Assembly (NCBI RefSeq): GCF_019890675.1
Contig: NZ_JAIOAA010000024.1
Span: 1 to 59,296, forward strand
DNA from: Micromonospora sp. PLK6-60
Lineage (GTDB): Bacteria > Actinomycetota > Actinomycetes > Mycobacteriales > Micromonosporaceae
Direction of reading: 5' to 3'
DNA: 59,296 nt
Made by a program: the position numbers and the translations under genes. The notes beneath the pieces were generated by a model. The model was not told where the DNA came from and did no database searches. It saw nothing but the letters and a program-made list of their open reading frames with translations. Shown here one piece after another: positions 34,299-42,566 of this stretch. Within the stretch, counting starts at the first letter, position 1, and the number at the start of each line of letters is the position of its first letter.

Positions 34299-35293
34299 GC
34301 GCCGACGTGCTCGCCGAGCTCGACGACCTGCGGGTGTGGTTCCCGGCCGCCGGCAGCGCTCCGGTGCGCGCCGTCGACGGGGTGTCGCTGCAGGTACGCC
34401 GGGGCGAGACGCTCGGCCTGGTCGGCGAGTCCGGCAGCGGCAAGTCCACCACCGGGCTGGCCCTGCTGCGGCTGGTCGACCCCACCTCCGGCCGGGTCCG
34501 GGTGGCCGGGGAGGACGTGACCGGCTGGTCGCGGCGCCGGCTGCGCACCGTACGCCGGCGGGTGGCGATGGTGTTCCAGGACCCGCAGGCGTCGCTGGAC
34601 CCGCGGCACACCGTGGCGGCCAGCGTCGCCGAGCCGCTGGTGGTGCACCGGCTGGTCGACGGGGCGGACGCCCGCCGCCGCCGGGTCGCCGAGCTGCTGG
34701 ACCTGGTGGGCCTGCGCCCCGAGCTCGGCGAGCGGCACCCGCACGAGCTCTCCGGCGGGCAGCGGCAGCGGGTCGGCATCGCCCGGGCGCTGGCCGGCGA
34801 GCCGGACCTGGTCGTCCTCGACGAGCCGATCGCCTCGCTGGACCTGAGCGTGCAGGCGCAGATCATGAACCTGCTGCGCCGGCTGCAACGGGAACTCGGG
34901 CTCACCTACCTGTTCATCTCGCACGACCTGGCCGCCGTGGAGCACATGAGCGACCGGGTGGCGGTGATGTACCTGGGGCGGATCGTGGAGACCGGCGATC
35001 CGACGCAGATCTACCGCGAGCCGGCGCACCCGTACACTGCGGCGCTGCTGTCGGCGGTGCCGGTGGCCGACCCGGCGGAGGAACGACACCGGCGACGGAT
35101 CATCCTGACCGGCGACATTCCCAGCCCGGTCGACCCGCCGAGCGGCTGCCGGTTCCGCACCCGCTGCCCGAGCGCCCGGGACACCTGCGCGCAGACCGAC
35201 CCGGCGCTGGAGGTCGTCGCCGGCGACCACCGGGCCGCCTGCCTCTATGCCGGGGACGCGGTCCGCGAGATGCGCGCGACGCCGTCGGCCTGA
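34295..35293 (+). CDS. Peptide ABC transporter ATP-binding protein, DppF/OppF type
   Basis: A 332-aa ATPase. Walker A GESGSGKSTTG, MVFQDPQASLDPR, signature LSGGQRQRVGIARAL, Walker B LVVLDEPIASLD, FISHDLAAV, and the C-terminal extension GCRFRTRCPSARDTCAQTD with four Cys. Last gene of the operon, with a 4-bp overlap with the DppD-type gene. Its 3' end (RATPSA-stop) is the first unit of a tandem repeat that continues into the intergenic space. Confidence 0.94.
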   Translation: MSADVLAELDDLRVWFPAAGSAPVRAVDGVSLQVRRGETLGLVGESGSGKSTTGLALLRLVDPTSGRVRVAGEDVTGWSRRRLRTVRRRVAMVFQDPQASLDPRHTVAASVAEPLVVHRLVDGADARRRRVAELLDLVGLRPELGERHPHELSGGQRQRVGIARALAGEPDLVVLDEPIASLDLSVQAQIMNLLRRLQRELGLTYLFISHDLAAVEHMSDRVAVMYLGRIVETGDPTQIYREPAHPYTAALLSAVPVADPAEERHRRRIILTGDIPSPVDPPSGCRFRTRCPSARDTCAQTDPALEVVAGDHRAACLYAGDAVREMRATPSA

Positions 35294-35436
35294 CCCCGCC
35301 CCATCCGTGCGGCGGCGGGCGGGCGCGCGATGCCGTCGGCCCGACCCGCCCCACCCGCACACGGCGGGCGGGCGGGCGCGGGACACCGTCGGCCCTGACC
35401 CCGCCCCACCCGCACGGCGGCGGGCGGGGCGGCCCG
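35281..35436. repeat. Three tandem 51-53 bp repeats starting inside the DppF-type gene 3' end
   Basis: The units begin with (g/a)ccgtcggcc at 35281, 35332 and 35385. Each contains a cccgcccca...ggcgggcggg hairpin. The first unit spans the stop codon (35291-35293). The repeat fills the gap to the convergent methyltransferase gene and may act as a three-hairpin terminator. Confidence 0.8.
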
Positions 35437-35443
35437 GCGGCGG

Positions 35444-36250
35444 TCAGCCGATCTTGCGGCCGACCGCGGAGTATTCCGAGGTGGGGGTGGTGTCGTTGCC
35501 GTCCGGCCGCCACCGGGAGCAGGTCACCAGGCCCGGTTCGAGCAGCTCCAGCCCGTCGAGGAAGCGGGCGATCTCCGCCGGGGTGCGCACGGCCATCGGC
35601 GCCGAACCGCCGGCGTTCCACATCTGCACCGCCCGGTCCACCGCCTCCGGGTTCACCTCGCGGGTCGGGTGCGAGACGACCAGGTAGCTGCCGGCGGGCA
35701 TCGCCGCCACCAGCCGCCGGACGATCGCGGTGGCCTCGTCGTCGTCGACCACGAAGTTGAGGATGCCCAGCAGCATGATCGCCATCGGCTGGTCGAAGTC
35801 GAGGGTGCGGGCCGCCTCGGCCAGGATCCGCTCCGGGTCGCGCAGGTCGGCCTCGATGTAGTCGGTGGCCCCCTCCGGGCTGCTGGTGAGCAGGGCGCGG
35901 GCGTGCACCAGCACCATCGGGTCGTTGTCGACGTACACCACCCGGGACTCCGGCGCGGCGGCCTGGGCGACCTGGTGGGTGTTGTTGGCCGTCGGCAGGC
36001 CGGTGCCGATGTCCAGGAACTGGCGGATGCCGCACTCGCCGGCCAGGTGGCGGACCGCCCGGCCGAGGAACTCACGGTTGAACCGGGCCGACTGGACCAG
36101 CTCCGGCATGAGGGCGAGGACCTGCTCCGCGGCCTCCCGGTCGGCGGCGAAGTTGTCCTTGCCGCCGAGCAGGTAGTTCCACAGCCGGGCCGAGTGCGCG
36201 ACGCTGGTGTCCAGGCCGGCGGTGCCGGCGCTGGTGGAGGGGTTCGTCAC
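35444..36250 (-). CDS. DUF574/SAM-dependent methyltransferase-like protein
   Basis: A 268-aa protein of the actinomycete-expanded DUF574 family. N-terminal hallmark ARLWNYLLGGKDNFAADREAA, SAM-binding motif FLDIGTGLPTANNTHQVAQ, and VVYVDNDPMVLVHARALL. GTG 36250 (VTNPSTSAG) is chosen because AAAGGAG lies 6 nt upstream. Substrate unknown. It is the last gene before the Tat-Paf block and is followed on its 5' side by a perfect inverted-repeat element. Confidence 0.9.
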   Translation of the reverse strand: MTNPSTSAGTAGLDTSVAHSARLWNYLLGGKDNFAADREAAEQVLALMPELVQSARFNREFLGRAVRHLAGECGIRQFLDIGTGLPTANNTHQVAQAAAPESRVVYVDNDPMVLVHARALLTSSPEGATDYIEADLRDPERILAEAARTLDFDQPMAIMLLGILNFVVDDDEATAIVRRLVAAMPAGSYLVVSHPTREVNPEAVDRAVQMWNAGGSAPMAVRTPAEIARFLDGLELLEPGLVTCSRWRPDGNDTTPTSEYSAVGRKIG

Positions 36251-36364
36251 CGACGCTCCTTTGTGTCCGTCCACGAACGATGCCGCCCAGCCTAGGCCGC
36301 CCCCCACCCCCGCTCTCCCCCACCCCCCGGGTCCACCCCTCCCCGCACCCCGGCCCCGCGCCTG

Positions 36365-36435
36365 CCCGCGTTGATCAAGGGGTTTGCGTCGGAATCCGAG
36401 CTCTCGGGTGACGCAAACCCCTTGATCAACGCGGG
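36365..36435. repeat. Palindromic element with perfect 26-bp inverted repeats
   Basis: The arms 36365-36390 and 36410-36435 are exact inverted copies containing ttgatcaaggggtttgcgtc. The 19-nt loop holds a nested ccgag-ct-ctcgg hairpin. It is much less GC-rich than its surroundings and lies between the methyltransferase promoter and the tatC 3' end. The sequence resembles a repeat I recall as common between Micromonospora genes, so it is probably a dispersed repeat that also ends tatC transcription. Confidence 0.85.
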
Positions 36436-36524
36436 TGGAAGGCGGGGTGGGTGGGAGAGGTGGCGGGAACGGCGAACGCCGCCCCGGAGGCGGGGCGGCG
36501 TTCGGCGGGTCGGGGCCGGGGCGG

Positions 36525-37478
36525 TCAGGTCATGTCGTCGTAGCGGCGTTCGATGGGGGCCGGGGCGGCGACCGGGTCGGGGGCGTCGACCGGGGTGACG
36601 CCGTCGACGCGCTGGCCGGCCTCGACCGGCTCCGGGGTCAGGTCCAGCGGGGACACCTCGTCGTCGGCCAGGTCGGAGTAGATCTCCTTGCCTCGGCCCC
36701 GGCGGCGGTCGTTGAGGAACGCCACCCCGACCGCGGCGAAGTAGAGCGCGCAGAGGCAGATCGCCAGGGCGGTCATGCCGAACGGGTCCGGCGTGGGCGT
36801 GACCACGGCGGAGAAGGCGAAGAACACGAAGACCGCGATCCGCCACCAGCCCAGCAGCCGCTTCGCGCTGACCAGCCCGACGAAGTTGAGCATCAGCACG
36901 ATCAGCGGGAACTCGAACGCCACCCCGAACAGCAGGATCAGGTTGGTGACGAAGGAGATGTAACGGGTGACCTCGAGGGTGGTGGCGATGTCGTCACCGG
37001 AGATGTTGAGCAGGAACTCCAGGCCCTTGGTGGTGACGAAGAAGGCCAGCACCGCGCCGGCCGCGAACAGCGGCGCGGCCAGGGCGGTGAAGACGTACGC
37101 GTAGCGCCGCTCGTGCCGGTGCAGGCCGGGGGCGATGAACGCCCAGAGCTGGTAGAGCCAGATCGGCGCCGCGATGATCAACCCCACCCAGAGGCCGATC
37201 TTGAGGTTCAGCAGGAAGACGTCCGCCACGCCGAGCTGGACGAACTTGCACACGCCCGTCTCCGGGTCCTGTGCCTGCGGCAGGTCACAGTAGGGCTCGG
37301 AGAGCAGCTTGCGGACCGGCGTCGCCAGCCAGATGCCGAAGCCGAAGCCGACCAGGATCGCCAGCGAGGCACGGAAGAGCCGGTTGCGCAGCTCACGGAT
37401 GTGCTCGATGAGCGTCATCGAGCCGTCGGAGGCCCGTTCGAAGTTGCTCGGGCCGCGTTTGCGGAGGGCGAAGGCCAC
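36525..37478 (-). CDS. tatC: Twin-arginine translocase subunit TatC
   Basis: A 317-aa protein with six transmembrane helices. MTLIEHIRELRNRLFRA is the conserved N-terminal TatC segment that recognises the twin-arginine signal; FVTTKGLEFLLN, FGVAFEFPLIVLMLNFVGLVSAKRLLGWWR and the PTPDPFGMTAL loop are also typical. The C-terminus extends about 60 residues with acidic and Pro-rich sequence, as in other actinomycetes. GTG 37478 has a GAAGGG site. Directly downstream of tatA. Confidence 0.95.
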   Translation of the reverse strand: MAFALRKRGPSNFERASDGSMTLIEHIRELRNRLFRASLAILVGFGFGIWLATPVRKLLSEPYCDLPQAQDPETGVCKFVQLGVADVFLLNLKIGLWVGLIIAAPIWLYQLWAFIAPGLHRHERRYAYVFTALAAPLFAAGAVLAFFVTTKGLEFLLNISGDDIATTLEVTRYISFVTNLILLFGVAFEFPLIVLMLNFVGLVSAKRLLGWWRIAVFVFFAFSAVVTPTPDPFGMTALAICLCALYFAAVGVAFLNDRRRGRGKEIYSDLADDEVSPLDLTPEPVEAGQRVDGVTPVDAPDPVAAPAPIERRYDDMT

Positions 37479-37496
37479 GGTGGCGGGGCCCTTCGG

Positions 37497-37838
37497 TCAG
37501 TTGTCGCGGACGCGCTGCACCGGGTCGACCGGCGGGGCGACCGGCTGCTGCTGCGGCTGGGCGTACGGCTGCTGGGCGTAGGGCTGCTGCTGCGGCTGGG
37601 CGTAGCCCGGCTGGGGCTGCGCGTACTGCTGCTGGGGCGGCAGCGGCTGGTAGCCGGACTGGGCGTCGGCCTTCTCCGCCAGGTCGCGGTCGTCGTCCTG
37701 CAGGCTCTTGGTCTCCGCCTTGATGATCCGCAGCGAACGGCCCAGCGAGCGGGCCGCGTCGGGGAGCCGCTTCGCGCCGAAGAGCAGGATCAGCACGACC
37801 ACGAGTACGGCGATGTGCCACGGCTTGAGGGCACCCAT
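37497..37838 (-). CDS. tatA: Twin-arginine translocase subunit TatA
   Basis: A 113-aa protein. One N-terminal helix (HIAVLVVVLILLFG, residues about 8-21), the FGAKRLPD hinge and the amphipathic helix ARSLGRSLRIIKAE. The rest is a Gln/Pro/Tyr-rich tail with repeated YAQPQ units. ATG 37838 has a GGAG site; longer upstream frames lack the TatA N-terminus. Forms the Tat pore with TatC 18 bp downstream. Confidence 0.95.
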   Translation of the reverse strand: MGALKPWHIAVLVVVLILLFGAKRLPDAARSLGRSLRIIKAETKSLQDDDRDLAEKADAQSGYQPLPPQQQYAQPQPGYAQPQQQPYAQQPYAQPQQQPVAPPVDPVQRVRDN

Positions 37839-38052
37839 GGGAAGCTCCAGTCGCTCTGTGTCGAAGGGTCGGTCGCAGCCCATCGTACGTGCGTCGAGGG
37901 CCGTTGCCACCCGCCGGTCCGCCGCTGATGGGTCCCGGCCGGTGAAGTCTTGACCACCGTCGAGTGTCCCGTCAACCACCTACCGGGATCGTCCGGGCCC
38001 GAACCGGGCGGCGAACCCGCAGCTGAACCCGGGGTCGACCGACCGCGATCGA

Positions 38053-38301
38053 TCACTCGCCCCGCTTGGCCTTGATCAGCTCCACCCGCTGCTGCGCCGT
38101 CTCCGCCCGCCGCTGGAGCGCCTCGGCGCGCTCGGTGAGCACCTCGGCGGCCTCCCGCAGTGCCTCGGCCTCGGCCTGCCGGCGTTGCAGGGCCACCGCC
38201 GCCCGCCGCAGCCGCGGCAGCCGCCCCAGCACGGGCCGGGCCGACAGGGCCAGCACGACGAGCGGGACCAGCACCAGCGCGAGCACGATCCACTTCACCA
38301 C
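38053..38301 (-). CDS. Small membrane protein with coiled coil, between pafC and tatA
   Basis: An 82-aa protein. One helix (VKWIVLALVLVPLVVLALSA) then a long charged coiled coil (about residues 30-80) rich in Ala, Arg and Glu, ending ELIKAKRGE. The GTG at 38301 is preferred because TAGGCT lies 7 nt upstream. The first three bases of that hexamer (TAG) are the pafC stop codon, so its promoter is built into the pafC end. No family recognised; a membrane-anchored scaffold is possible. Confidence 0.75.
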   Translation of the reverse strand: MVKWIVLALVLVPLVVLALSARPVLGRLPRLRRAAVALQRRQAEAEALREAAEVLTERAEALQRRAETAQQRVELIKAKRGE

Positions 38302-38308
38302 GGCGGCC

Positions 38309-38314
38309 AGCCTA
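38309..38314 (-). promoter_or_regulatory. -10 element overlapping the pafC stop codon
   Basis: TAGGCT on the minus strand, 7 nt before GTG 38301. Its TAG is the pafC stop. Confidence 0.5.
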
Positions 38315-39322
38315 CTGGGTGCGCGCGGCCACCGCCGGGTCGGCGGGGGTCGGCGGCGTCGCATACGCCTCCAGCGCGGCCACCGCCTGCGCGCGGACCT
38401 GCTCGGCCAGCTCGGCCGGGGCGACCACGGTCACCTCCGGGCCCAGCCCGACCACGAACCGCCGCGCCCACCCCAGGTCGGTCACCCGCAGCGACACCAG
38501 CCACTGCTCGCCGTCGGCCACCACCCGCTCGCACGGGTAGTACTCGGTGATCCACCGCTCCCCCCGGCCGATCCGCAGGGTGATCAGCGGCAGGTCCGGT
38601 GACGGGCGGAACACCCCGTCGGTGAGATCCTGCGGGCGGGCCTGCGGCGGCACCACGGCCGGGTCGTCCAGCTCCACCACCGCGTCGACCCGGTCGGCCC
38701 GGAACAACCGCACCGCCTCGGCCCGGCGGCACCACGCCTCCACGTACGCCCGGCCGCCGACCATCAGCATCCGCAGCGGGTCGATGACCCGTTCGGTGGT
38801 CTCGTCCCGGGCCGCCGTGTAATAGGTGATCCGCAGCGCCCGGCCGCGCTCCACGGCGGCGCGCAGCTCGCGGACCCGGGCGGAGTCGCCCGGCAGCCGC
38901 ACCTCCACCGGCGCGCCGGCCAGGTCGCCCGCCGCGTCCTCGATCTTGGCCAGGGCCCGCTCGACGGCCTCCCGGTTGGCCACCCCGGGCGTCTCGGCGA
39001 GCATCCGCAGCGCCACCACCAGGGCCAGCGCCTCGTCGGGGGTGAGCCGCAGCGGCCGGTCGATCCCGGCGTCGTAGGTGATCGTCACCCGGTCGCCGTC
39101 GAACGCCATGTCGATCAGGTCACCCGGCCCGTAACCGGGCAGCCCGCACACCCAGAGCAGTTCCAGATCCTCGCGCAGCTGCCGCTCGGTGACGCCCAGG
39201 TCACCGGCCGCCTCGGCGATCTCGATCCCCGGCCGGGCCAGCAGGTAGGGCACCAGGTTGAGCAGCCGGGCCAGCCGGTCCGCCGAGGCGCGGGAGCCGC
39301 GCGCCACGGCCGGGCGGGTCAC
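38312..39322 (-). CDS. pafC: PafC, WYL-domain DNA-damage-response activator
   Basis: A 336-aa regulator. N-terminal winged helix (ADRLARLLNLVPYLLARPGI, DLGVTERQLREDLELLWVCG), central WYL domain (RITYYTAARDETTERVIDPLRMLMVGGRAYVEAWC) and C-terminal WCX domain. PafB and PafC together activate recA-independent SOS-like genes in mycobacteria by acting on RNA polymerase. Its start overlaps the pafB stop by 4 bp. Confidence 0.93.
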   Translation of the reverse strand: MTRPAVARGSRASADRLARLLNLVPYLLARPGIEIAEAAGDLGVTERQLREDLELLWVCGLPGYGPGDLIDMAFDGDRVTITYDAGIDRPLRLTPDEALALVVALRMLAETPGVANREAVERALAKIEDAAGDLAGAPVEVRLPGDSARVRELRAAVERGRALRITYYTAARDETTERVIDPLRMLMVGGRAYVEAWCRRAEAVRLFRADRVDAVVELDDPAVVPPQARPQDLTDGVFRPSPDLPLITLRIGRGERWITEYYPCERVVADGEQWLVSLRVTDLGWARRFVVGLGPEVTVVAPAELAEQVRAQAVAALEAYATPPTPADPAVAARTQ

Positions 39323-40317
39323 CGGGCACCCCCGGCCACCGCCAGGTCGTCGTGCCGGGTGGCGATCTCCTTGAGCCGCTGGATGACCGCCTCCCGCACC
39401 TCCGGCGGGTCGAGCACCCGCACCTCCGGGCCGTACCCGACGATCTGGCCGGCCAGGTAGTCCGCGTCGGCGTACGGCAGGACCAGCCGGTCACCGTCCG
39501 GCCCGGTGTCGGCGCGCACCGCCCAGCGGCGCAGCCCGGCCGCCCGGCCCGGCGCGACCAGCACGGTGGCCCGGCCGGTCCGCTCGACCGGCCCGGACCA
39601 GCGGGCGACGTGGCTGATCAGGTCGACGTCGGCGGGCGGCCGGTAGCTGTCCGGCGCGCCGCTGGGCCGGACCGCCCCGACCACCCGGGACAGCCGGAAG
39701 CAGCGGGTGGCCGCCCGGTCCAGGTCGTGGCCGACCACATACCACCGGCCCCGCCAGCAGACCACGCCCCACGGCTGCAACCGGCGTCGGGTCGGGGCGT
39801 CCCGGTCCGGCACCCGATAGTCGAAGGTGACCTCCCGCCGATCCCGGGCGGCGGCGGTCAGCGGCGCGAACGCCGGGTCGACCGTCACCATCGGCTCCAG
39901 CCCCAGGGTGGCCTGCGGGTCCACGTCGACCCCCGCGGCGCGCAGCTTGGCCAACCCCGAGGAGGCGGCGGCGGCCAGGCCGGCGTGCTGCCACAGCCGG
40001 GCGGCGATGCCGACCGCGGCGGCCTCGTCCGGTTCGAGCGGGATGTCGGGCAGCGCGTATTCCCGGGGGGCGATCCGGTAGCCGGGCTCGGCGTCGAACA
40101 CGCTCGCCGTCCCGGTCTCCAGCGGCACGCCCAGCTCACGCAGCTCGGCCTTGTCCCGCTCGAACTTGCGCTGGAACGCCTCGTGGTCCTTCGCGTCGTC
40201 CGGGTCGTGCTCGTACCCGGGCACGGTCGCGGCGATCTGCGCGGCGGTCAGGAACCGTCGCGTGGACAGCAGGCAGATCACCAGGTTGACCAGGCGTTCG
40301 GTGCGGGTCCGCGACAC
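39319..40317 (-). CDS. pafB: PafB, WYL-domain DNA-damage-response activator
   Basis: A 332-aa PafC paralogue. N-terminal helix-turn-helix (TERLVNLVICLLSTRRFLTAAQIAATVPGY), WYL domain (VTFDYRVPDRDAPTRRRLQPWGVVCWRGRWYVVGHDLDRAATRCFRLSR) and C-terminal WCX domain. GTG 40317 lies 6 nt after TAGCGT. PafB with PafC forms a functional heterodimer in mycobacteria. The name means proteasome accessory factor, but no direct role in pupylation is known. Unlike the mycobacterial order, pafA is not adjacent: a 4.3-kb insert separates them. Confidence 0.93.
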   Translation of the reverse strand: MSRTRTERLVNLVICLLSTRRFLTAAQIAATVPGYEHDPDDAKDHEAFQRKFERDKAELRELGVPLETGTASVFDAEPGYRIAPREYALPDIPLEPDEAAAVGIAARLWQHAGLAAAASSGLAKLRAAGVDVDPQATLGLEPMVTVDPAFAPLTAAARDRREVTFDYRVPDRDAPTRRRLQPWGVVCWRGRWYVVGHDLDRAATRCFRLSRVVGAVRPSGAPDSYRPPADVDLISHVARWSGPVERTGRATVLVAPGRAAGLRRWAVRADTGPDGDRLVLPYADADYLAGQIVGYGPEVRVLDPPEVREAVIQRLKEIATRHDDLAVAGGAR

Positions 40318-40323
40318 GGGTAG

Positions 40324-40329
40324 ACGCTA
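40324..40329 (-). promoter_or_regulatory. -10 element of pafBC (leaderless)
   Basis: TAGCGT on the minus strand, 6 nt before GTG 40317. Confidence 0.5.
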
Positions 40330-40421
40330 GCAGCCCGCACGGCCGGCACGGGTACCCCGGCGGGCGTGCCGCGCCGTGCGCCACACCCGGAGACACCCCA
40401 CGGGGGACGCGGTCGCGGTCT

Positions 40422-40427
40422 TAGGGT
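40422..40427 (+). promoter_or_regulatory. -10 element of the CDF transporter gene (leaderless)
   Basis: TAGGGT, 7 nt before ATG 40435. It faces away from the pafB promoter across about 90 bp. Confidence 0.55.
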
Positions 40428-40434
40428 GATCCGC

Positions 40435-41418
40435 ATGCCGTCGGAAGCCGAAGCGAAGAGCGAGAGCGTGGGCACGGTGGTGGTGGCCGGCACGGCCAAC
40501 CTCGCCATCGCCGTGGCCAAGCTGGTCGCCGGCCTGATCTCCGGCTCCGCCGCGATGCTCTCCGAAGCCGCCCACTCGGTCGCCGACACCACCACCGAGG
40601 TGCTGCTCTTCCTGGCGCTGCGCCGCGGCGCCCGGCCGGCCGACACCCGCCATCCGTTCGGCTACGGCAAGGAGAGCTACGTCTGGGCGTTCCTGGCCGC
40701 GGTGTTCACCTTCGTCGCGGGCGCCGGCTTCGCCATCACCCACGGCGTCACCACCATCCTCGTGCACAAGCACAGCGGCAACTACCTCGCCTCGTACGTG
40801 GTACTGGCGATCTCCTTCGTCATCGAGGCGGTGTCGCTGACCCGGGCCACCCGCCAGATCCGGCGTGAGTCCCGGCGCTGGATGACCACCCCCCGCCGGT
40901 TCCTCCGGCTGACCGCCGACACCACCGTCAAGGCGGTCTTCCTGGAGGACAGCGCCGCGCTGATCGGCCTGCTGCTGGCCGGCGTCGGACTCGGCCTGTC
41001 CCAGCTCACCGGCGACGAGCTCTACGACGGGCTCGCCTCCATCCTGATCGGCGTGCTGCTGCTGGTGGTCGCCGTCATCCTGGCCCGGAGCAACATCTCG
41101 CTGCTGGTCGGCCGGGCGGTCCCCGAACGGGTACACCGCGAGATCGAACGGGACCTGGCCGGCCTGCCCACCGTCGACCGGATCGACACGCTGATGACCA
41201 TGCAGCTCGGCCCGCAGGACATCCTGGTCGCCGCGAAGGTCGACTTCCTGGACGAGGCCACCGGCGCCGACATCGAGGCCGCCGCCGACGAGGCCGAACG
41301 GCGGCTGACCGCCCGCTACCCGGAGGTGGCGTACGTCTTCCTCGATCCCACCCGCTCGCTGACCCGCCTCGACGGGCGCCACGCCCGGCGTACCCAGGAA
41401 TCCACCGACGAGCCGTGA
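40435..41418 (+). CDS. Cation diffusion facilitator family transporter
   Basis: A 327-aa CDF protein with six helices. SEAAHSVADTTTEVLLFLALRRG is the helix-2 metal-site region (His...Asp). HPFGYGKESYVWAF is the CDF signature, and FLEDSAALIGLLLAGVGL is the helix-5 partner site, with Glu-Asp instead of the more usual His-Asp. The C-terminal cytoplasmic domain spans about 215-310. The first site suggests Zn/Fe/Mn efflux, but the ion is not fixed. Adjacent to DUF3866 on the same strand. Confidence 0.9.
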   Translation: MPSEAEAKSESVGTVVVAGTANLAIAVAKLVAGLISGSAAMLSEAAHSVADTTTEVLLFLALRRGARPADTRHPFGYGKESYVWAFLAAVFTFVAGAGFAITHGVTTILVHKHSGNYLASYVVLAISFVIEAVSLTRATRQIRRESRRWMTTPRRFLRLTADTTVKAVFLEDSAALIGLLLAGVGLGLSQLTGDELYDGLASILIGVLLLVVAVILARSNISLLVGRAVPERVHREIERDLAGLPTVDRIDTLMTMQLGPQDILVAAKVDFLDEATGADIEAAADEAERRLTARYPEVAYVFLDPTRSLTRLDGRHARRTQESTDEP

Positions 41419-41461
41419 CGGCGCGGGCGGACCCGGGCGACGGCGGCGGCACCGGCGCGGA

Positions 41462-41467
41462 TAGCGT
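41462..41467 (+). promoter_or_regulatory. -10 element of the DUF3866 gene (leaderless)
   Basis: TAGCGT, 7 nt before ATG 41475. It decides between that ATG and GTG 41415, which overlaps the CDF stop. Confidence 0.5.
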
Positions 41468-41474
41468 GCCGGTC

Positions 41475-42560
41475 ATGGTGCGATGGCGGGCCGGTGCGGT
41501 CACGGCGGTACGGCGGCGGTGGGCCGGCGCGGTGGAACTCGACGTCACCCTGGCCGACTCGACCGCCGTGCGCGCCCTGGCCTACCCGGCCCTGGTCGGC
41601 GAGCCGCAGCCCGGCGACCGGGTGCTGCTCAACGCCGGCGCCCTGCTGATGGGCCTCGGCACCGGCGGGTACGCCCTGGTGGTGGCCCTGCCCGACCGGC
41701 TGCCGGCGGACCCGCCGCAGGCCGGCGACACCCGCGACGCCGGCCACCTGGTCAAGGCCCGCTACACCCCGTTGCAGCCGATCCTGCTCGGGGTGGACGA
41801 GGAAGCCTCCCCGCACCACGACCTGCTCGCCGCGGCGGAGGACGTCGGCGGCATGCCGGTGGTCACCGCCGACCTGCACTCGGCCCTGCCGGCGGTGCTC
41901 GCCGGGATCCGGGCCGACGCGCCCGACGCGCGGGTGGCCTACCTGCTCACCGACGGCGGGGCGTTGCCCGCCTGGTTCTCCCGCACCCTCGCCGGGCTCG
42001 CCGGTCACCTCGCCGGCACGATCAGCGTGGGGCAGGCCTTCGGCGGCGACCTGGAGGCGAGCACCCTGCACAGCGGCCTGCTCGCCGCCCGGCACGTGCT
42101 GCGCGCCGACCTGGCGATCGTCGCCCAGGGGCCGGGCAACCTGGGCACCGGCACCCGGTGGGGGTTCTCCGGGGTGGCCGTCGGGGAGGCGGTCAACGCC
42201 GTCGCCACGCTGGGCGGCCGACCGGTCGGCTCGCTGCGCGTCTCGGACGCCGACCCCCGACCCCGGCACCGCGGCGTGTCCCACCACAGCCTCACCGCGT
42301 ACGGGCGGGTGGCGCTGGCGGCGGCGGACCTGGTGGTGCCCGACGGCCTGGACCCGGCGCTCGCCGCGCAGGTGCACGCGGCGCTGGTCCCGCTCGCCGC
42401 CCGGCACACCGTCGTCACCGTGCCCACCGACGGCCTCGACGCGGCGCTGCGGGCCAGCCCGGTCAGGCTGTCCACCATGGGTCGCGGGCTCGACGCCGAC
42501 CACGCCTACTTCCTGGCCGCGGCCGCCGCCGGCCGGCACGCGGTACGCCTGCTCGGCTGA
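41475..42560 (+). CDS. DUF3866-family protein
   Basis: A 361-aa conserved actinobacterial protein. MVRWRAGAVTAVRR at the N-terminus matches the usual DUF3866 beginning. Other conserved parts are GDRVLLNAGALLMGLGTGGYALVVAL, KARYTPLQPILLGVDEEASPHH, GQAFGGDLEASTLHSGLLAARHVL, QGPGNLGTGTRWGFSGVAVG and RHRGVSHHSLTAYGR. His-rich segments suggest metal or nucleotide binding, but the function is unknown. In the alternative GTG 41415 start it would overlap the CDF gene; the -10 hexamer favours 41475. Confidence 0.88.
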   Translation: MVRWRAGAVTAVRRRWAGAVELDVTLADSTAVRALAYPALVGEPQPGDRVLLNAGALLMGLGTGGYALVVALPDRLPADPPQAGDTRDAGHLVKARYTPLQPILLGVDEEASPHHDLLAAAEDVGGMPVVTADLHSALPAVLAGIRADAPDARVAYLLTDGGALPAWFSRTLAGLAGHLAGTISVGQAFGGDLEASTLHSGLLAARHVLRADLAIVAQGPGNLGTGTRWGFSGVAVGEAVNAVATLGGRPVGSLRVSDADPRPRHRGVSHHSLTAYGRVALAAADLVVPDGLDPALAAQVHAALVPLAARHTVVTVPTDGLDAALRASPVRLSTMGRGLDADHAYFLAAAAAGRHAVRLLG

Positions 42561-42566
42561 CCGGAC

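Noticed and set aside
15377..36524. Prophage or integrative element as the source of the 21-kb segment
   Set aside because: No integrase, transposase, tRNA or phage gene is present in the segment. Gradual insertion is more likely on this evidence.
41415..41474. Upstream GTG start for DUF3866 overlapping the CDF stop
   Set aside because: The -10 hexamer 7 nt before ATG 41475 and the family's usual N-terminus favour the shorter form. Not excluded.
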